A stretch of 64,000 bases of DNA from Saprospiraceae bacterium (lineage in GTDB: Bacteria > Bacteroidota > Bacteroidia > Chitinophagales > Saprospiraceae), in contig JADKGD010000009.1 of the NCBI GenBank assembly GCA_016717145.1, positions 3,118 to 67,117 on the forward strand, given 5' to 3'. Made by a program: the position numbers and the translations under genes. The stretch's first letter is position 1, and each line of letters begins with the position of its first letter. The notes under the pieces were generated by a model. That model saw only the letters and a program-made list of their open reading frames with translations, searched no databases and was not told the origin of the DNA. Shown here one piece after another: positions 39,501 to 49,303 of this stretch.

Positions 39501-40843
39501 AACTGGTAAGTGGCAATGCAAATTGTGTGTCAGATACTACTAAGCTTACTGTAAAAGTTGATCCGGAGCTGATGGCGGTTGCTATTAATTGCAAACAAAC
39601 TACTACAAGCGTAGATTTTGATTGGAACAACATTATTGACAATTGTGTCACCGGGTATAAAGTATTTATCAACAATGTTGCGAAAGGCACACAAACTAAC
39701 CTTAACTACAATTTAAATAACCTGATGACAGGAGAAAAAGTAGAAATACGTATTGAGCCAGTAACGATTTGTGCTTGTCCATCAATACCTTCTGTGAAGG
39801 TCTGCGAAGCAAAACTATGCCCTGCGATTACCACAAAACTCTCCAGTCCTTTTACAGCTTTTTGTGAAGGTTCAAAAACAACTGCTTTCCAGCTCATATC
39901 AACAGAGACAGGAACAAATGGTACAGGTACAGGTGTATGGTCAGGAAGTAATGTAAATGCAACAGGTTTGTTTAACCCTTTAAATATTGTGCCCGGGGTT
40001 TACAAATCATTCTATACTTTTAGTGAGGATAATTGTGACTACAAAGACAGTATCTTGATTGAAGTATTTGACTTGCCTGAAGTAAGTACAGAAACGATTC
40101 AGCCTGATTGTTATCTTGAAAATACAGGGCAGGCTAACGTGTCTACTTTAAACGGTAAACCGGCATATAGTTATACACTTAATGGTCTTGCTAAGACACT
40201 ACCTTTGATAGATCTTACTCCGGCGGCATATGAGCTTGTCGTTACGGATGTCAATAATTGTACTGATGCTAATTCATTTACCATCAAATCTGCAGATGTA
40301 CCTACGCTTGTTTTGTCTGGAAATACTAACATCACAAGTGGATTACTGACAGAATTAACAGCGACAACCACAGGATTGGAATAAACTATTGATTCTATCG
40401 TATGGGTGGATTCAAAAGGAATAATCGTTTGCAGCGGGAAAACATGCCAATCTGTAAAAGTCGCTCCACTTGAGGACGAAAGATATTGTGTTACCGTATA
40501 TTATAATGATGGTTGTAATGTGAATGAGTGTATAGATGTAATTGTCAAAAAAATTGTTGTCATTACTGTACCAAACGTTTTCTCACCTGATGGAAATAAC
40601 ACTACATTTTATATAGAAGCTTACGAAACAATAAAGACCATAAAATCTATGAGTATCTTCGATAGATGGGGAAATCTTGCCTTTTTTAAGGAAAACATTG
40701 CCGCCGGTGATAAAACCCAGGGTTGGAATGGTAAATTCAACAACTCAGATGCCATTGTACGAGGGGTTTTTGTATACAAAATAGAAATTGAGACCATTGA
40801 AGGCAAAATAGAAATGTTTGTGGGTGATGTAACGGTGCTATAA
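33515..40843 (+). CDS. Giant surface adhesin: SdrD-B repeats, Ig/PKD-like part, CHU_C sorting domain; broken in three places
   Basis: About 2440 codons when pieces are joined. Signal peptide 1-25 (SALAQ). Then six to seven SdrD/Cna-B-like domains, each opening with a variant of G-N-Y-V-W-E-D-V-N-G-N-G-I-Q-D-G-G-E-P and closing DVDAGLF/Y. A Cys-rich block follows (CTVPNALAAPSCGTVMDTFC), then Ig/PKD-like repeats. The C-terminus, VPNVFSPDGNN ... SIFDRWGNL ... VRGVFVYKIEIET, is the gliding-motility-associated (CHU_C, type B) sorting domain of the type IX system. Frame breaks at about 35283-35290 (GGG run) and 37692-37702; an in-frame TAA sits at 40382-40384 with homology continuing in the same frame. 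Ca2+-binding D-x-N-G-N-G loops suggest rigid rod repeats. Surface attachment role by family. Confidence 0.88.
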
Positions 40844-40870
40844 AATAATCAATATTAAGCAAAATAAAGA

Positions 40871-40902
40871 CCTGATAAATACTATCGGGCTTTTGTTTTT
40901 TA
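40871..40902 (+). terminator. Terminator of the adhesin gene
   Basis: CCTGATA-AATAC-TATCGGG stem (7 bp, one G-U) followed by CTTTTGTTTTTT, 28 bp after the stop codon. Confidence 0.75.
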
Positions 40903-40941
40903 AATCTTTCCGTTTCATTGCGTGATTCACTTATTAGATTG

Positions 40942-40949
40942 TACTTTTG
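40942..40949 (+). promoter_or_regulatory. -7 element of the cobalamin-uptake operon
   Basis: TACTTTTG, an exact TAnnTTTG, just upstream of the riboswitch. Confidence 0.6.
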
Positions 40950-40967
40950 TATATTATTGGTTGTACT

Positions 40968-41116
40968 TTAATTAGTGCATTAATAGGGAATCCGGTGCAA
41001 ATCCGGAACTATACCCGTAGCTGTAATTTTCATAAAAGCCAAGGCAATGTACCACTGTCAATTCATGATGGGAAGGTGCCAAAGGTGAAAAGAGTCAGAA
41101 GACCTGCCAATAAATA
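40968..41116 (+). ncRNA. Cobalamin riboswitch
   Basis: Ordered consensus blocks of the AdoCbl/B12 aptamer are visible: AGGGAATCCGGTGCAAATCC (P3/J3-4 core), ACCCGTAGCTGTAA, AAAGCCAAGG, the B12-box region TACCACTGTC, GGGAAGGTGCC, and AGTCAGAAGACCTGCC. It sits between a promoter and a BtuB-type receptor gene, followed by a BtuG-like gene, exactly the cobalamin context. B12 binding should lower expression. The 97-codon frame running through it is not a gene. Confidence 0.95.
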
Positions 41117-41167
41117 TTATTGTATTGACTTTCGGGATGAAAGGTCGGACAAAATGAATAAATATTT

Positions 41168-41206
41168 GGCTTATAAGCTTTGTGACTTATGCCGATTATT
41201 TATTTC
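41168..41206 (+). promoter_or_regulatory. Possible expression platform (terminator-like hairpin) of the riboswitch
   Basis: GGC(TT)ATAAG (41168-41177) pairs with CTTATGCC (41186-41193), an 8-bp stem with a TT bulge, followed by the U-rich GATTATTTATTTCTATTTG. It lies between the aptamer and the start codon at 41237, where a terminator would act; alternatively control is by start-site sequestration. Confidence 0.45.
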
Positions 41207-41236
41207 TATTTGTTATTCGGCTTTCCAAAACGGAAA

Positions 41237-43067
41237 ATGATTAACAAAGTGAACAACACATACCAATATTGGCTTCTTCTTTTTATTAGTTTAACGGTTG
41301 TCTTTACGCTGAAAGGGCAAAGACAATACCTCCTTGATTCGATTAAGATCATTGAATCAAGGCCTTATGCTGATGATTTATTAAAGGCTGATCTGAATTC
41401 CAGTGATTCTTTCGAACTCGATACCCCAGAGTTTTTGAAGGGGTTAAAAAGTGGTCAGGTTCAGATAAATTCGCCCGGAGGTTTAGTCACATTGCTCAAT
41501 CGTGGCATGTCAAACAGACAACTCAATGTGCAATGGAATGGCGCAAATATTCAAAGTATCGTCAACGGCAGTTTTGATTTAAGTTTGATTCCAACTTCAC
41601 TATTTAATAACATGTCTTTTTACACAGTCGGATCACCTGCATTAAATGGTAATAACTCCATGGCTGGCACCTTTCAAATATCGAATTCAGAAGACCGTAT
41701 TCCACTTAAAGTTTGTGCTTCCTTATCTTCAATGTACAATATTAATACCAGTGTATTGTCTCATTTTAAGACAGGAAGATTTGAACATAATATAGGAATA
41801 GATTATATTTATGATAAAAACAAATTTAAATATTTTAACGGCTTAGAAATTAAGGAAAGGTCATCAACAGATTTTCAAAACATGAATCTGCTTTATCGGG
41901 GCAAATATTATCTCACACACAATCAATCATTGGCCTTTGACACATGGTTTCAACAATCAGACAGACGTATACCAGTCAGTATTACTTCAGCTGAAACAGT
42001 GCAAAAACAACATGACAAAAATTTGCGTTTAAATCTTAAACATATTTTTTTATTTAAAACTATTAGTTTATATACCAGTGCTTTATATATGGTTGAAAAA
42101 TCTTAATTTTATAACAAATAGTATTAATTCAATATCACATGTCCGTGTATTTATTGGCATGATTGAATGTATTGAAGCTAAAAATAATAATTATTACACA
42201 TCTTTTAGATATCGTCGTGATGTATCATCCCCAAATTTTTATTTGAATACACATACCAGACAGACATTCAGCCTCTCCATGTCAAAAAAATGGCCATATG
42301 GTCTTAATACCAATGGTCAGTTGTCAATGAGGCAAGATGTGGTAAATAACTCATTTATGCCGTTATCAATGTCTTATTTGTTTTCACACAAATCTTTTGT
42401 CATCAACCTGTCACGCAATTACAACTTACCTGGACTCAACGATCTTTATTGGCCTTCAGGCGGAAATCCGGATCTTAAAACAGAAAAAAGTTTACAGATG
42501 GAATTGAGTCATACGCATAGTTTTCCAATATTTGATCTTAACATCAAAACTTATATAAATTCCGTAAATAACTGGATACAGTGGTCTCCTCAAAATAATG
42601 GGCTGTGGTCTGCGTACAATCAAAAAAAAGTTTTGAGCAGAGGAATTGAAATAGGCTTGTCCAATAAATACCTTATTAAAAAAGTGGCATTTTTTACATC
42701 TGCTGATTATAGTTTTAACAAAACTACTGCGATAGAACATTACTATGATAAAAGTCAGATCGGTAAACAATTAATTTATATCCCTATGCATAAGGCTTCA
42801 GCTAGTACAGAGGTCCAATGGAAAAACCACGGAATGAGAATTAAATATACTTTCACGGGCAAAAGATATGATACTTCTGACAATACAAATCCGCTAAATG
42901 CCATTCATCTGCTTGATTTACATTATTTTTATTCTATTAAACAATGGAAATGGGAGGTATCCATTAATAATATCCTGAATGAAGATTATGCCATAATAAG
43001 ATACTTCCCCATGCCTTTAAGAAATCTTAACATATCATGCGCTTATACCCCAAAATTTACTAAATAA
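41237..43067 (+). CDS. btuB: BtuB-like TonB-dependent cobalamin receptor, frameshifted
   Basis: About 610 residues, the usual BtuB length. ATG 41237 is chosen over the upstream one at 41189 because it starts a signal peptide (YWLLLFISLTVVFTLKGQ) and avoids the riboswitch platform. The plug has LLNRGMSNRQLNVQWNGANI and GSPALNGNNSMAGTFQIS; the barrel ends in alternating strands (ISCAYTPKF). The frame breaks near 42098-42106 (GAAAAATC): ISLYTSALYMVEK joins LNFITNSINSISHVRV. Located directly downstream of a cobalamin riboswitch and upstream of a BtuG-like gene, so vitamin B12 import across the outer membrane is the expected function. No carboxypeptidase-like N-domain. Confidence 0.85.
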
Positions 43068-43095
43068 ACTAAATTATTTTATAAAAAATATTATC

Positions 43096-44133
43096 ATGAA
43101 CAAATTTATCCTTTTTATTCTCTTTGGTTTCATTACACTTTTTTCTTGTAAAAAAGATGATATAATTGTTGAACCTGTCAATTATACAACAGGCATTTTT
43201 GTGGTTAATCAGGGACCATTTCAAAATGGAACCGGAACAATTACATTTAGAAATGAGGGAGATACCATTCAGGATGTTTTTGGCAGAGCAAATCCGGGTA
43301 AAGTCTTGGGAAATATTGCACAATCAATGATAAAATTTGACAACAAATATTTTATTGCGGTCAATAATGGCGCAAAAATTCAGGTAGTAAATGCATCTGA
43401 TTTTACATCGGTAGGCGTCATTAATGGCATTGATCAGCCAAGATACTTTTGTACGGATGGTAAAAAACTTTACGTCAGTGCATGGGGTGCTGATGCTCAG
43501 TCGGGTGTTGTACATGAAATTGATGTGACAAATTTAAAATTATTGCCTGCCATATCTGTAGGTGATGCACCGGAACAAATGCTTATTTCCAGTGATAAGC
43601 TGTATGTACCCATTTCGTCACCATATCTTGGGTCTTCAACTAAGATTGCAGTAATCGATATTAAAACCAATAAATTAATCAAATATATAGTCGCCGGAGA
43701 TAGTCCTTCTGCCATAGTACAAGACAAAAACAATGACATCTGGGTAATATGCAGCGGGAATTACAATCCTGATCCATTAAAAACTACGAATGGTTCTTTA
43801 CACAAAATAACGGATGATGTGGCTGTATCAAAATATAAATTAGGTATAGATGCACGTGGATTGGCTGTGAATGCGACGGGTGATAAACTTTATTTCCTTC
43901 AACAGGATGAAGTTTATGTGCATGACGTAAGTGATGCAATATTTGAAAATGAATCAGTGGCTGATGGATATTTTAATGCTTTAGCTATTCAAAAATCTAC
44001 CAATAGACTTTATTTGGCCAATGCCAAAGATTTTCAATCTCCGGGTGAAGCTAGTTTTATACATCCGGAGACCTTTCAGACGGGAAGATTTGAATGTGGC
44101 ATAATACCAGGTTTTTTCTATTTTGCAGAGTAA
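43096..44133 (+). CDS. BtuG-like cobalamin-binding surface lipoprotein
   Basis: 345 residues with a lipoprotein signal (LFILFGFITLFSC, lipid Cys about 18). The mature part is a YncE/NHL-type seven-bladed propeller with repeating units such as YFCTDGKKLYVSAWG, GVVHEIDVTNLKLL, SSDKLYVPISSPYL and TKIAVIDIKTNKLI. In Bacteroidota, BtuG proteins of this architecture bind B12 on the cell surface and dock on BtuB; the gene follows btuB by 28 bp under the same riboswitch, which supports that role strongly. No break in the frame. Confidence 0.82.
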   Translation: MNKFILFILFGFITLFSCKKDDIIVEPVNYTTGIFVVNQGPFQNGTGTITFRNEGDTIQDVFGRANPGKVLGNIAQSMIKFDNKYFIAVNNGAKIQVVNASDFTSVGVINGIDQPRYFCTDGKKLYVSAWGADAQSGVVHEIDVTNLKLLPAISVGDAPEQMLISSDKLYVPISSPYLGSSTKIAVIDIKTNKLIKYIVAGDSPSAIVQDKNNDIWVICSGNYNPDPLKTTNGSLHKITDDVAVSKYKLGIDARGLAVNATGDKLYFLQQDEVYVHDVSDAIFENESVADGYFNALAIQKSTNRLYLANAKDFQSPGEASFIHPETFQTGRFECGIIPGFFYFAE

Positions 44134-44172
44134 TAATAAAATGATACGCCAAAATGACAAAAACTATAAACC

Positions 44173-44196
44173 AAAACATCATATCGGTGTTTTAAT
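44173..44196 (+). terminator. Probable terminator of the btuB operon
   Basis: AAAACATC-ATATC-GGTGTTTT hairpin with A/T pairs and one T-G pair, ending in TTTTAAT; weak, about 40 bp after the BtuG stop. Confidence 0.4.
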
Positions 44197-44270
44197 AAGA
44201 TATCAATTTGTTGGGATTTCGTTTAATCAGATAACTTTTTGACTGTTCTTTATACGTTTAATATTGCGCC

Positions 44271-44720
44271 GTGGAGATTGGAAAATTAATAAAACAACCA
44301 AAGTTCAGCAATAGCTATCACAAAGCCATGCTGAATTTATTTTATACATCAAATTATTTCAGGGATGCACATCTCAAGGTATTTTCTGAGTATGGCATAC
44401 AAGGTGCACATTTTAATGTTTTAAGGATATTAAGGGGAAAACATCCTGAACCTTTATCTCCGGGATCTATTAAGGAAGTCATGCTGGACAAAGGTTGTGA
44501 TCTTACGCGTCTTATAGATAAGCTTGTGAGTTTAGGTTGGGTTGTAAGAAACATCTGTCCTGAAAATAAACGTAAAATGAATGTCACACTTACACAAGAG
44601 GGATCTTTGATTACCGAAAAAATATCCATAGAGTTGACGGAAACTGACACCGCATTAAAAACACTTACAGACGAGGAGTATTCGACATTGAGCCATTTAT
44701 TGGACAAAATGAGGGGATAA
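44271..44720 (+). CDS. MarR-family transcriptional regulator
   Basis: 149 residues, GTG start (no closer ATG; the N-terminal helix IGKLIKQPKFSNSYHKAMLN fits the family). Winged-helix DNA-binding domain: GIQGAHFNVLRILRG, then the recognition helix SIKEVMLDKGCDLTRLIDKLVSLGWV (residues about 68-95) and the wing NKRKMNVTLTQEG. The basic D-x-R in the wing is replaced by N-K-R-K. Dimeric regulator that usually responds to small phenolic or redox signals; target unknown. It follows the B12 operon but has its own spacing of 137 bp. Confidence 0.88.
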   Translation: MEIGKLIKQPKFSNSYHKAMLNLFYTSNYFRDAHLKVFSEYGIQGAHFNVLRILRGKHPEPLSPGSIKEVMLDKGCDLTRLIDKLVSLGWVVRNICPENKRKMNVTLTQEGSLITEKISIELTETDTALKTLTDEEYSTLSHLLDKMRG

Positions 44721-44800
44721 ATCTTATGTCTTTTTATGACATAATGAAAAATAACCATATTTGTTGATAAATATTGAAGTCAATTTTTCTCAGGTCAATG

Positions 44801-45511
44801 TTAACCTTCAAAATTGAAGGAAATGGTAAATATCTGTGAGACCACATTTTCCAAAACCCTTGCCTCGTTTTGAGTCCTGTCATATAGCAGAATATTGCCT
44901 AATCCTCTGGAAAATTTTATCTCCGGTGAAAAAATAAAATAAGGGTAAAACATTTGCATACCGATACCGACCTCGTATTGAAAATCATGTGGGGCTATTT
45001 TTATCAATGATTTTCTGGATTTAGAGTTTGTTTGTACATCATAGCTATACTTCAATCCGGCAACAATAAACATCCTTTTGTCTTTGTATGGTTCTGACTT
45101 AAAACGAACATGAAAAGGTAATTCAAAAAACACGGATTCTATTTTTCTTTCTATGACCAGACTGGATGATACTTGCGTAAATTCCAGACCGCGCTGCGCA
45201 AAAGAAAATCCGGGCAAAAATCTGAAATCAAAATATTCACCAAGTTTGAGATTGGTTATCATGTGCATATTGACACCTATTTCGCTCTTACCTTCGGTAA
45301 CTTTAATACTGTCATTATTGATAAAAAAACCTGATTGTTGTAATTTGTAGCCTGAGTTATTAAAGCCCAAATTGATGCCAAAATAATATGCCTTTTTATT
45401 AAAATCCCGAAAATTATGATTCTCTCGTCCACCCATCTGTGCTAACAAAAACTGGGAAAACGTTATCAAAATAAAAAAAAGACCTACTTTTTTGCTATAT
45501 ATATCGTGCAT
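44801..45511 (-). CDS. porT: Type IX secretion protein PorT
   Basis: 236 residues: signal peptide (ending LLAQ), then an eight-stranded outer-membrane beta-barrel with alternating aromatic strands (YYFGINLGFNNSGYKL, YFDFRFLPGFSFAQRGLEF, YPYFIFSPEIKFSRGLGNIL) and the end FTISFNFEG. Position directly downstream of ubiE, overlapping it by 28 bp, is the conserved arrangement of porT in Bacteroidota and decides the call. PorT is an envelope component of the type IX secretion system, needed to export proteins with the C-terminal sorting signals seen elsewhere in this window. Confidence 0.85.
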   Translation of the reverse strand: MHDIYSKKVGLFFILITFSQFLLAQMGGRENHNFRDFNKKAYYFGINLGFNNSGYKLQQSGFFINNDSIKVTEGKSEIGVNMHMITNLKLGEYFDFRFLPGFSFAQRGLEFTQVSSSLVIERKIESVFFELPFHVRFKSEPYKDKRMFIVAGLKYSYDVQTNSKSRKSLIKIAPHDFQYEVGIGMQMFYPYFIFSPEIKFSRGLGNILLYDRTQNEARVLENVVSQIFTISFNFEG

Positions 45512-46221
45512 ATGCCGCCACTTAAAATATGATAATTTGCCTGAGCATAACCCAGTTTTTTTAATATATCGGTAAAGTTTTCATAATCAGGAAAAACCTG
45601 TACTGACTCATACAAATATTTATATGCTTTCTGATCTTTTGATCTTATCTTACCAATAACGGGTAAAATGTATTTAAAGTATATGTGAAACAATTGTTTC
45701 AAAGGGAAATGCCTTGGTTTGGAAAACTCCAATACCATTAGGGTTCCACCCGGCCGAAGCACACGCAACATCTCTGCAAGTCCCTTATCGAGGTTTTCAA
45801 AGTTCCTGACCCCAAAAGCTGCCATGACCGCATCGAAGGAATTCGCCTCATAATGCAGGTTTTCACTATCTCCCAATTCGAGTTTTATAACTTGATCCAA
45901 ACCTTTTTTTTGTACTTTTTCTTCGCCAATCTTCAGCATATTGGCAGATATATCCATAGCAATTATTTTTTTTGGTTTTATAACCAACGCCGCTTCAATG
46001 GCAAGATCGGCAGTACCTGTCGCAATATCAAGTATGCTCTGAGGTTGTTCTGCCTTGAGCAGTTTAATGGCTTTCCTTCGCCATAAAACATCAATACCTA
46101 ATGACAATATTCTATTAAGATTGTCATAATAAGGTGCAATTTTATCAAACATGCTTGTGACCTGCACTTTTTTAGAGATATCAGTATCGGAATATGGTGT
46201 GACACTTGTCTTTTCAGACAT
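45484..46221 (-). CDS. ubiE: Demethylmenaquinone methyltransferase (UbiE/MenG)
   Basis: 245 residues, class I SAM methyltransferase. Landmarks: MFDKIAPYYDNLNRILSLGID (family N-terminal motif), ILDIATGTADLAIEAAL (SAM motif I), IIAMDISANMLKIGEEK, FDAVMAAFGVRNFENLDKGL, and RVLRPGGTLMVLEFSKP. Converts demethylmenaquinol to menaquinol, the respiratory quinone of Bacteroidota; acts at the inner face of the membrane. Overlaps the porT start by 28 bp, so the two are translated from one message. Confidence 0.95.
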   Translation of the reverse strand: MSEKTSVTPYSDTDISKKVQVTSMFDKIAPYYDNLNRILSLGIDVLWRRKAIKLLKAEQPQSILDIATGTADLAIEAALVIKPKKIIAMDISANMLKIGEEKVQKKGLDQVIKLELGDSENLHYEANSFDAVMAAFGVRNFENLDKGLAEMLRVLRPGGTLMVLEFSKPRHFPLKQLFHIYFKYILPVIGKIRSKDQKAYKYLYESVQVFPDYENFTDILKKLGYAQANYHILSGGICTIYIAKK

Positions 46222-46327
46222 ATTGAATAGATTTTTAGCGAAAGATAATTTAACCTAATAAAAAAAAGGCTATTTTGTTTTCAATTAGATTGAAATGGAC
46301 CTACATTTTTTATGGCATGCAAAATAA

Positions 46328-46837
46328 ATGATAAAATATAAGATTATGACCTTTTTGACCCGCGATTTAGCTATTTTCTTCAAAATATCTTATTTAATCC
46401 TAATTATTTCATTCACTTTGACCAAAATAAATGGACAAACAGATACTATCGATATAAAAAATACTATCAATCGTATGTTTAAAGGCATGTCCACTTTTGA
46501 TTCCTCAATGGTCAGAAGCACTTTCACAACTGATTTTACACTACAAAGCATTATAAAAACCAAAGATGGCAATACCCATGTGAGAACCGAACAAGCTCAT
46601 TCTTTTTTGAAAAGTATCGGAACTAAATCCCCTGGGCTGAAATATGACGAAAGATTATTATCTTACGATATACACATTGATGATGATCTGGCCATTGGAT
46701 GGACACCATATTCATTTTATTTGAATGATGTCTTCAGTCATTGTGGAGTTAATGTTTTTACTTTGGTAAAACTTAATGGCATATGGAAAATAATGAGCAT
46801 TGTGGATACCAGGCGTAAAAATAATTGTTTGGAATAA
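46328..46837 (+). CDS. Exported NTF2/SnoaL-like protein
   Basis: 169 residues (163 if ATG 46346 is the start). Signal or anchor helix at about 12-32 (ISYLILIISFTLTKINGQ), then an NTF2-like cone fold: IKNTINRMFKGMSTFDSSMV, TFTTDFTLQSII, and a final strand pair WKIMSIVDTRRK. The conserved pocket of this fold binds small molecules, but no catalytic Asp/His pair is diagnostic, so no substrate is given. Stands alone between ubiE and the PSD1 operon. Confidence 0.7.
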   Translation: MIKYKIMTFLTRDLAIFFKISYLILIISFTLTKINGQTDTIDIKNTINRMFKGMSTFDSSMVRSTFTTDFTLQSIIKTKDGNTHVRTEQAHSFLKSIGTKSPGLKYDERLLSYDIHIDDDLAIGWTPYSFYLNDVFSHCGVNVFTLVKLNGIWKIMSIVDTRRKNNCLE

Positions 46838-46948
46838 AATAAGAAACTTCAAAACTACATTGCTCTCATCTCGAAAAAAGATAGTGCGTAATAATTTTTT
46901 CAATTAAATAAATTTATGTGCGCCTGCACAATTGTCCGAATTATATCC

Positions 46949-46956
46949 TAACTTTG
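46949..46956 (+). promoter_or_regulatory. -7 element of the PSD1 operon
   Basis: TAACTTTG, an exact TAnnTTTG, 46 bp before the first start codon of the six-gene operon. Confidence 0.5.
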
Positions 46957-47002
46957 TTTCGATTTTTCTATCATTATAACGAGATAATTCCAGACATAAA
47001 TT

Positions 47003-49303
47003 TTGATTTTATTTATAAAAAATATCAGCGTAATTTTATGTATTATTATTTGTTTGCTATTCGCTTTCAGCGCTTGCAATGATCATAATTATCCAAACAA
47101 AATTACGTTCAATACCCACATCCGACCTATCCTGTCAGACAAATGTTTTAAATGTCATGGACCTGATGAAAAACAACGTAAATCAGGCTTTAGGCTGGAT
47201 ACAGAAGCCGGTGCTTATGCCTTATTGAAAGATTCAAAAAACGAATATGGTATTGTGCCTGGTCATATCGCTAAGTCATCATTGATACTGCGCATTAACT
47301 CTGATAATAAAGACTTCATGATGCCTCCGCCGGAATCAAATCTAAGCCTTTCTGATGACGAAAAAAAATTGATTGAAAGATGGATTGCCGATGGAGCAAA
47401 ATATGAATCCCATTGGTCTTTTATCCCGATAAAAAAATCGACCTTACCAAAGATCTCGGATGAAGCCTGGCCTATTAATGACATCGACAGATTTATCCTG
47501 GCAAAAATGGAGACAAAAGGACTTAAACCATCTAAAGAGGAAGACAAAGAACGTATCCTTAAACGACTATTTCACGATATAAAAGGCCTTCCACCTACCA
47601 TCGAGGAACAATCATCATTTTTAAGTGACAATGATCCCAGGAGTTACGAAAAAATGGTAGATAAGGCACTTGCAACGGCACAATATGGCGAAAAAATGGC
47701 CATATTCTGGATGGATCTTGCAAGGTATGCAGACAGTCATGGATATCAGGATGATGGACTAAGGACAATGTGGCCATGGAGAGATTGGGTTATCAATGCT
47801 TTTAACCGCAATTATGATTATAAAAAATTTATAACTTACCAATTAGCCGGAGATCAAATACCTGAAGCAAACAAAGAAACTATTCTGGCTACAGGTTTCA
47901 ATCGAAATCATAAAATCACTCAGGAAGGTGGTGTAATTGATGAAGAATATCGGGTCGAATATGTTGCAGACCGAACGAATACTTTTAGTAAAGGTTTACT
48001 GGCTATGACATTTGAGTGTGCCAAATGTCATGATCATAAATACGATCCTATATCGCAAAAAGACTACTACCGCACATTTGCCTTTTTTAATCAGCTGAAT
48101 GAAAAAGGATTGGTAGGAGATATTTCAGTGGCCTCACTTGCAGATCCACCATACCTGACCATAACCAAAGAAGATAAAGATAATTTGCTTTCTTTTATAA
48201 ATAAAATGGATACCATGGACGTCCGTGTTATGATTATGAAAGATAGTTCTGTAAAACGTCCAACTTATTTGCTTGAAAGAGGTGTGTATGATCATAAACT
48301 TGATCAGGTTTATTGTGCCATGCCGAAGGCAATTTTGCCATTCGATACTACAAAATATCAAAGCAATAGGTATGGTCTGGCTAAATGGATGTTTGACCAT
48401 AATAATCCACTGACGGCGAGGGTGTTTGTAAATCTGATCTGGCAGGAATTTTTTGGTAGAGGCATCGTCAAAACAACCGGAGATTTTGGATTACAAGGTG
48501 AATTGCCCAGTCATCCTGAATTGCTTGATTGGTTGGCTTGGGATTTTTGAGCCAATGGTTGGAATATCAAACGACTGGTAAAACAAATTGTTATGTCTTC
48601 CACATATCGTCAGACTTCTGATTACAACAAAAATCAAATGGCTGTAGATCCCGAGAACATCTACTTGTCAAAAGGGCCTCGTAACAGACTTTCAAGTGAA
48701 TTGTTGAGGGATCATATTTTATTCACAAGCGGTTTGTTATCTACAGAAATCGGTGGACCAAGTATGAAACCTTATCAACCAGTTGGTATCTGGGAAGCCG
48801 CAAGTTCCGGGAGAGGACAATTGGCTAGCTACGTGCAGGATCATGGCCCCAATCTTTATCGAAGAGGATTGTATAATTTTATTAAAAGGACGGTGCCTCC
48901 GCCTTCTATGTTGATATTTGACGGTTCAAACAGAGATCAATGTGAAGTCAGAAGATCTAAAACGAATACACCGCTCCAGGCGCTTGTCATGATGAATGAT
49001 GTGCAAATACTCGAAGCCTCAAGATATTTTGCCCAAAGACTTGTCAATCAAAAGTCTGATGCGAACAAAAATATTCAAACAATATTTCGAACGATAGTAG
49101 GAAGAACACCAAAACCAACAGAATTAAATAAGCTGATAACATATTATGAATTTACAATAACAGAAAGCAGCGCATCAAAGATAAAAAAGTTGCTTAACGT
49201 AGGAGAATCCGATCAATCCAAAATAATAAAACCTGAAGAAACCGCAGCCCTTATGCAGACGATTCAATTGGTATATAATCTCGAAGAAAGTATGACAAGA
49301 TGA
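47003..49303 (+). CDS. PSD1-type protein (PSCyt1-DUF1549-DUF1553), in-frame TGA
   Basis: About 766 codons. A TTG start gives a lipoprotein signal (CLLFAFSAC). Domains: planctomycete-type cytochrome c (PSCyt1) with haem motif DKCFKCHGPDE and distal Met in MMPPPES; DUF1549/PSCyt2 with a second Cys pair and His in FECAKCHDHKYDPIS; DUF1553/PSD1 at the C-terminus (RVFVNLIWQEFFGRGIV, SSTYRQTSDYN, TPLQALVMMNDVQI). An in-frame TGA at 48548-48550, between WLAWDF and ANGWNIKRL, interrupts an otherwise continuous, conserved reading frame; both sides are in the same frame. The end overlaps the DUF1501 gene by 4 bp. An exported, haem-carrying protein; enzymatic role of this family is unknown. Confidence 0.85.

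Noticed and set aside
40947..41240. 97-codon plus-strand ORF
   Set aside because: It runs through the cobalamin riboswitch; the RNA structure explains the conservation.
48541..48560. Alternative genetic code with TGA as sense codon
   Set aside because: TGA closes several genes at tight ATGA overlaps in the same operon, and intact genes elsewhere end in TGA.
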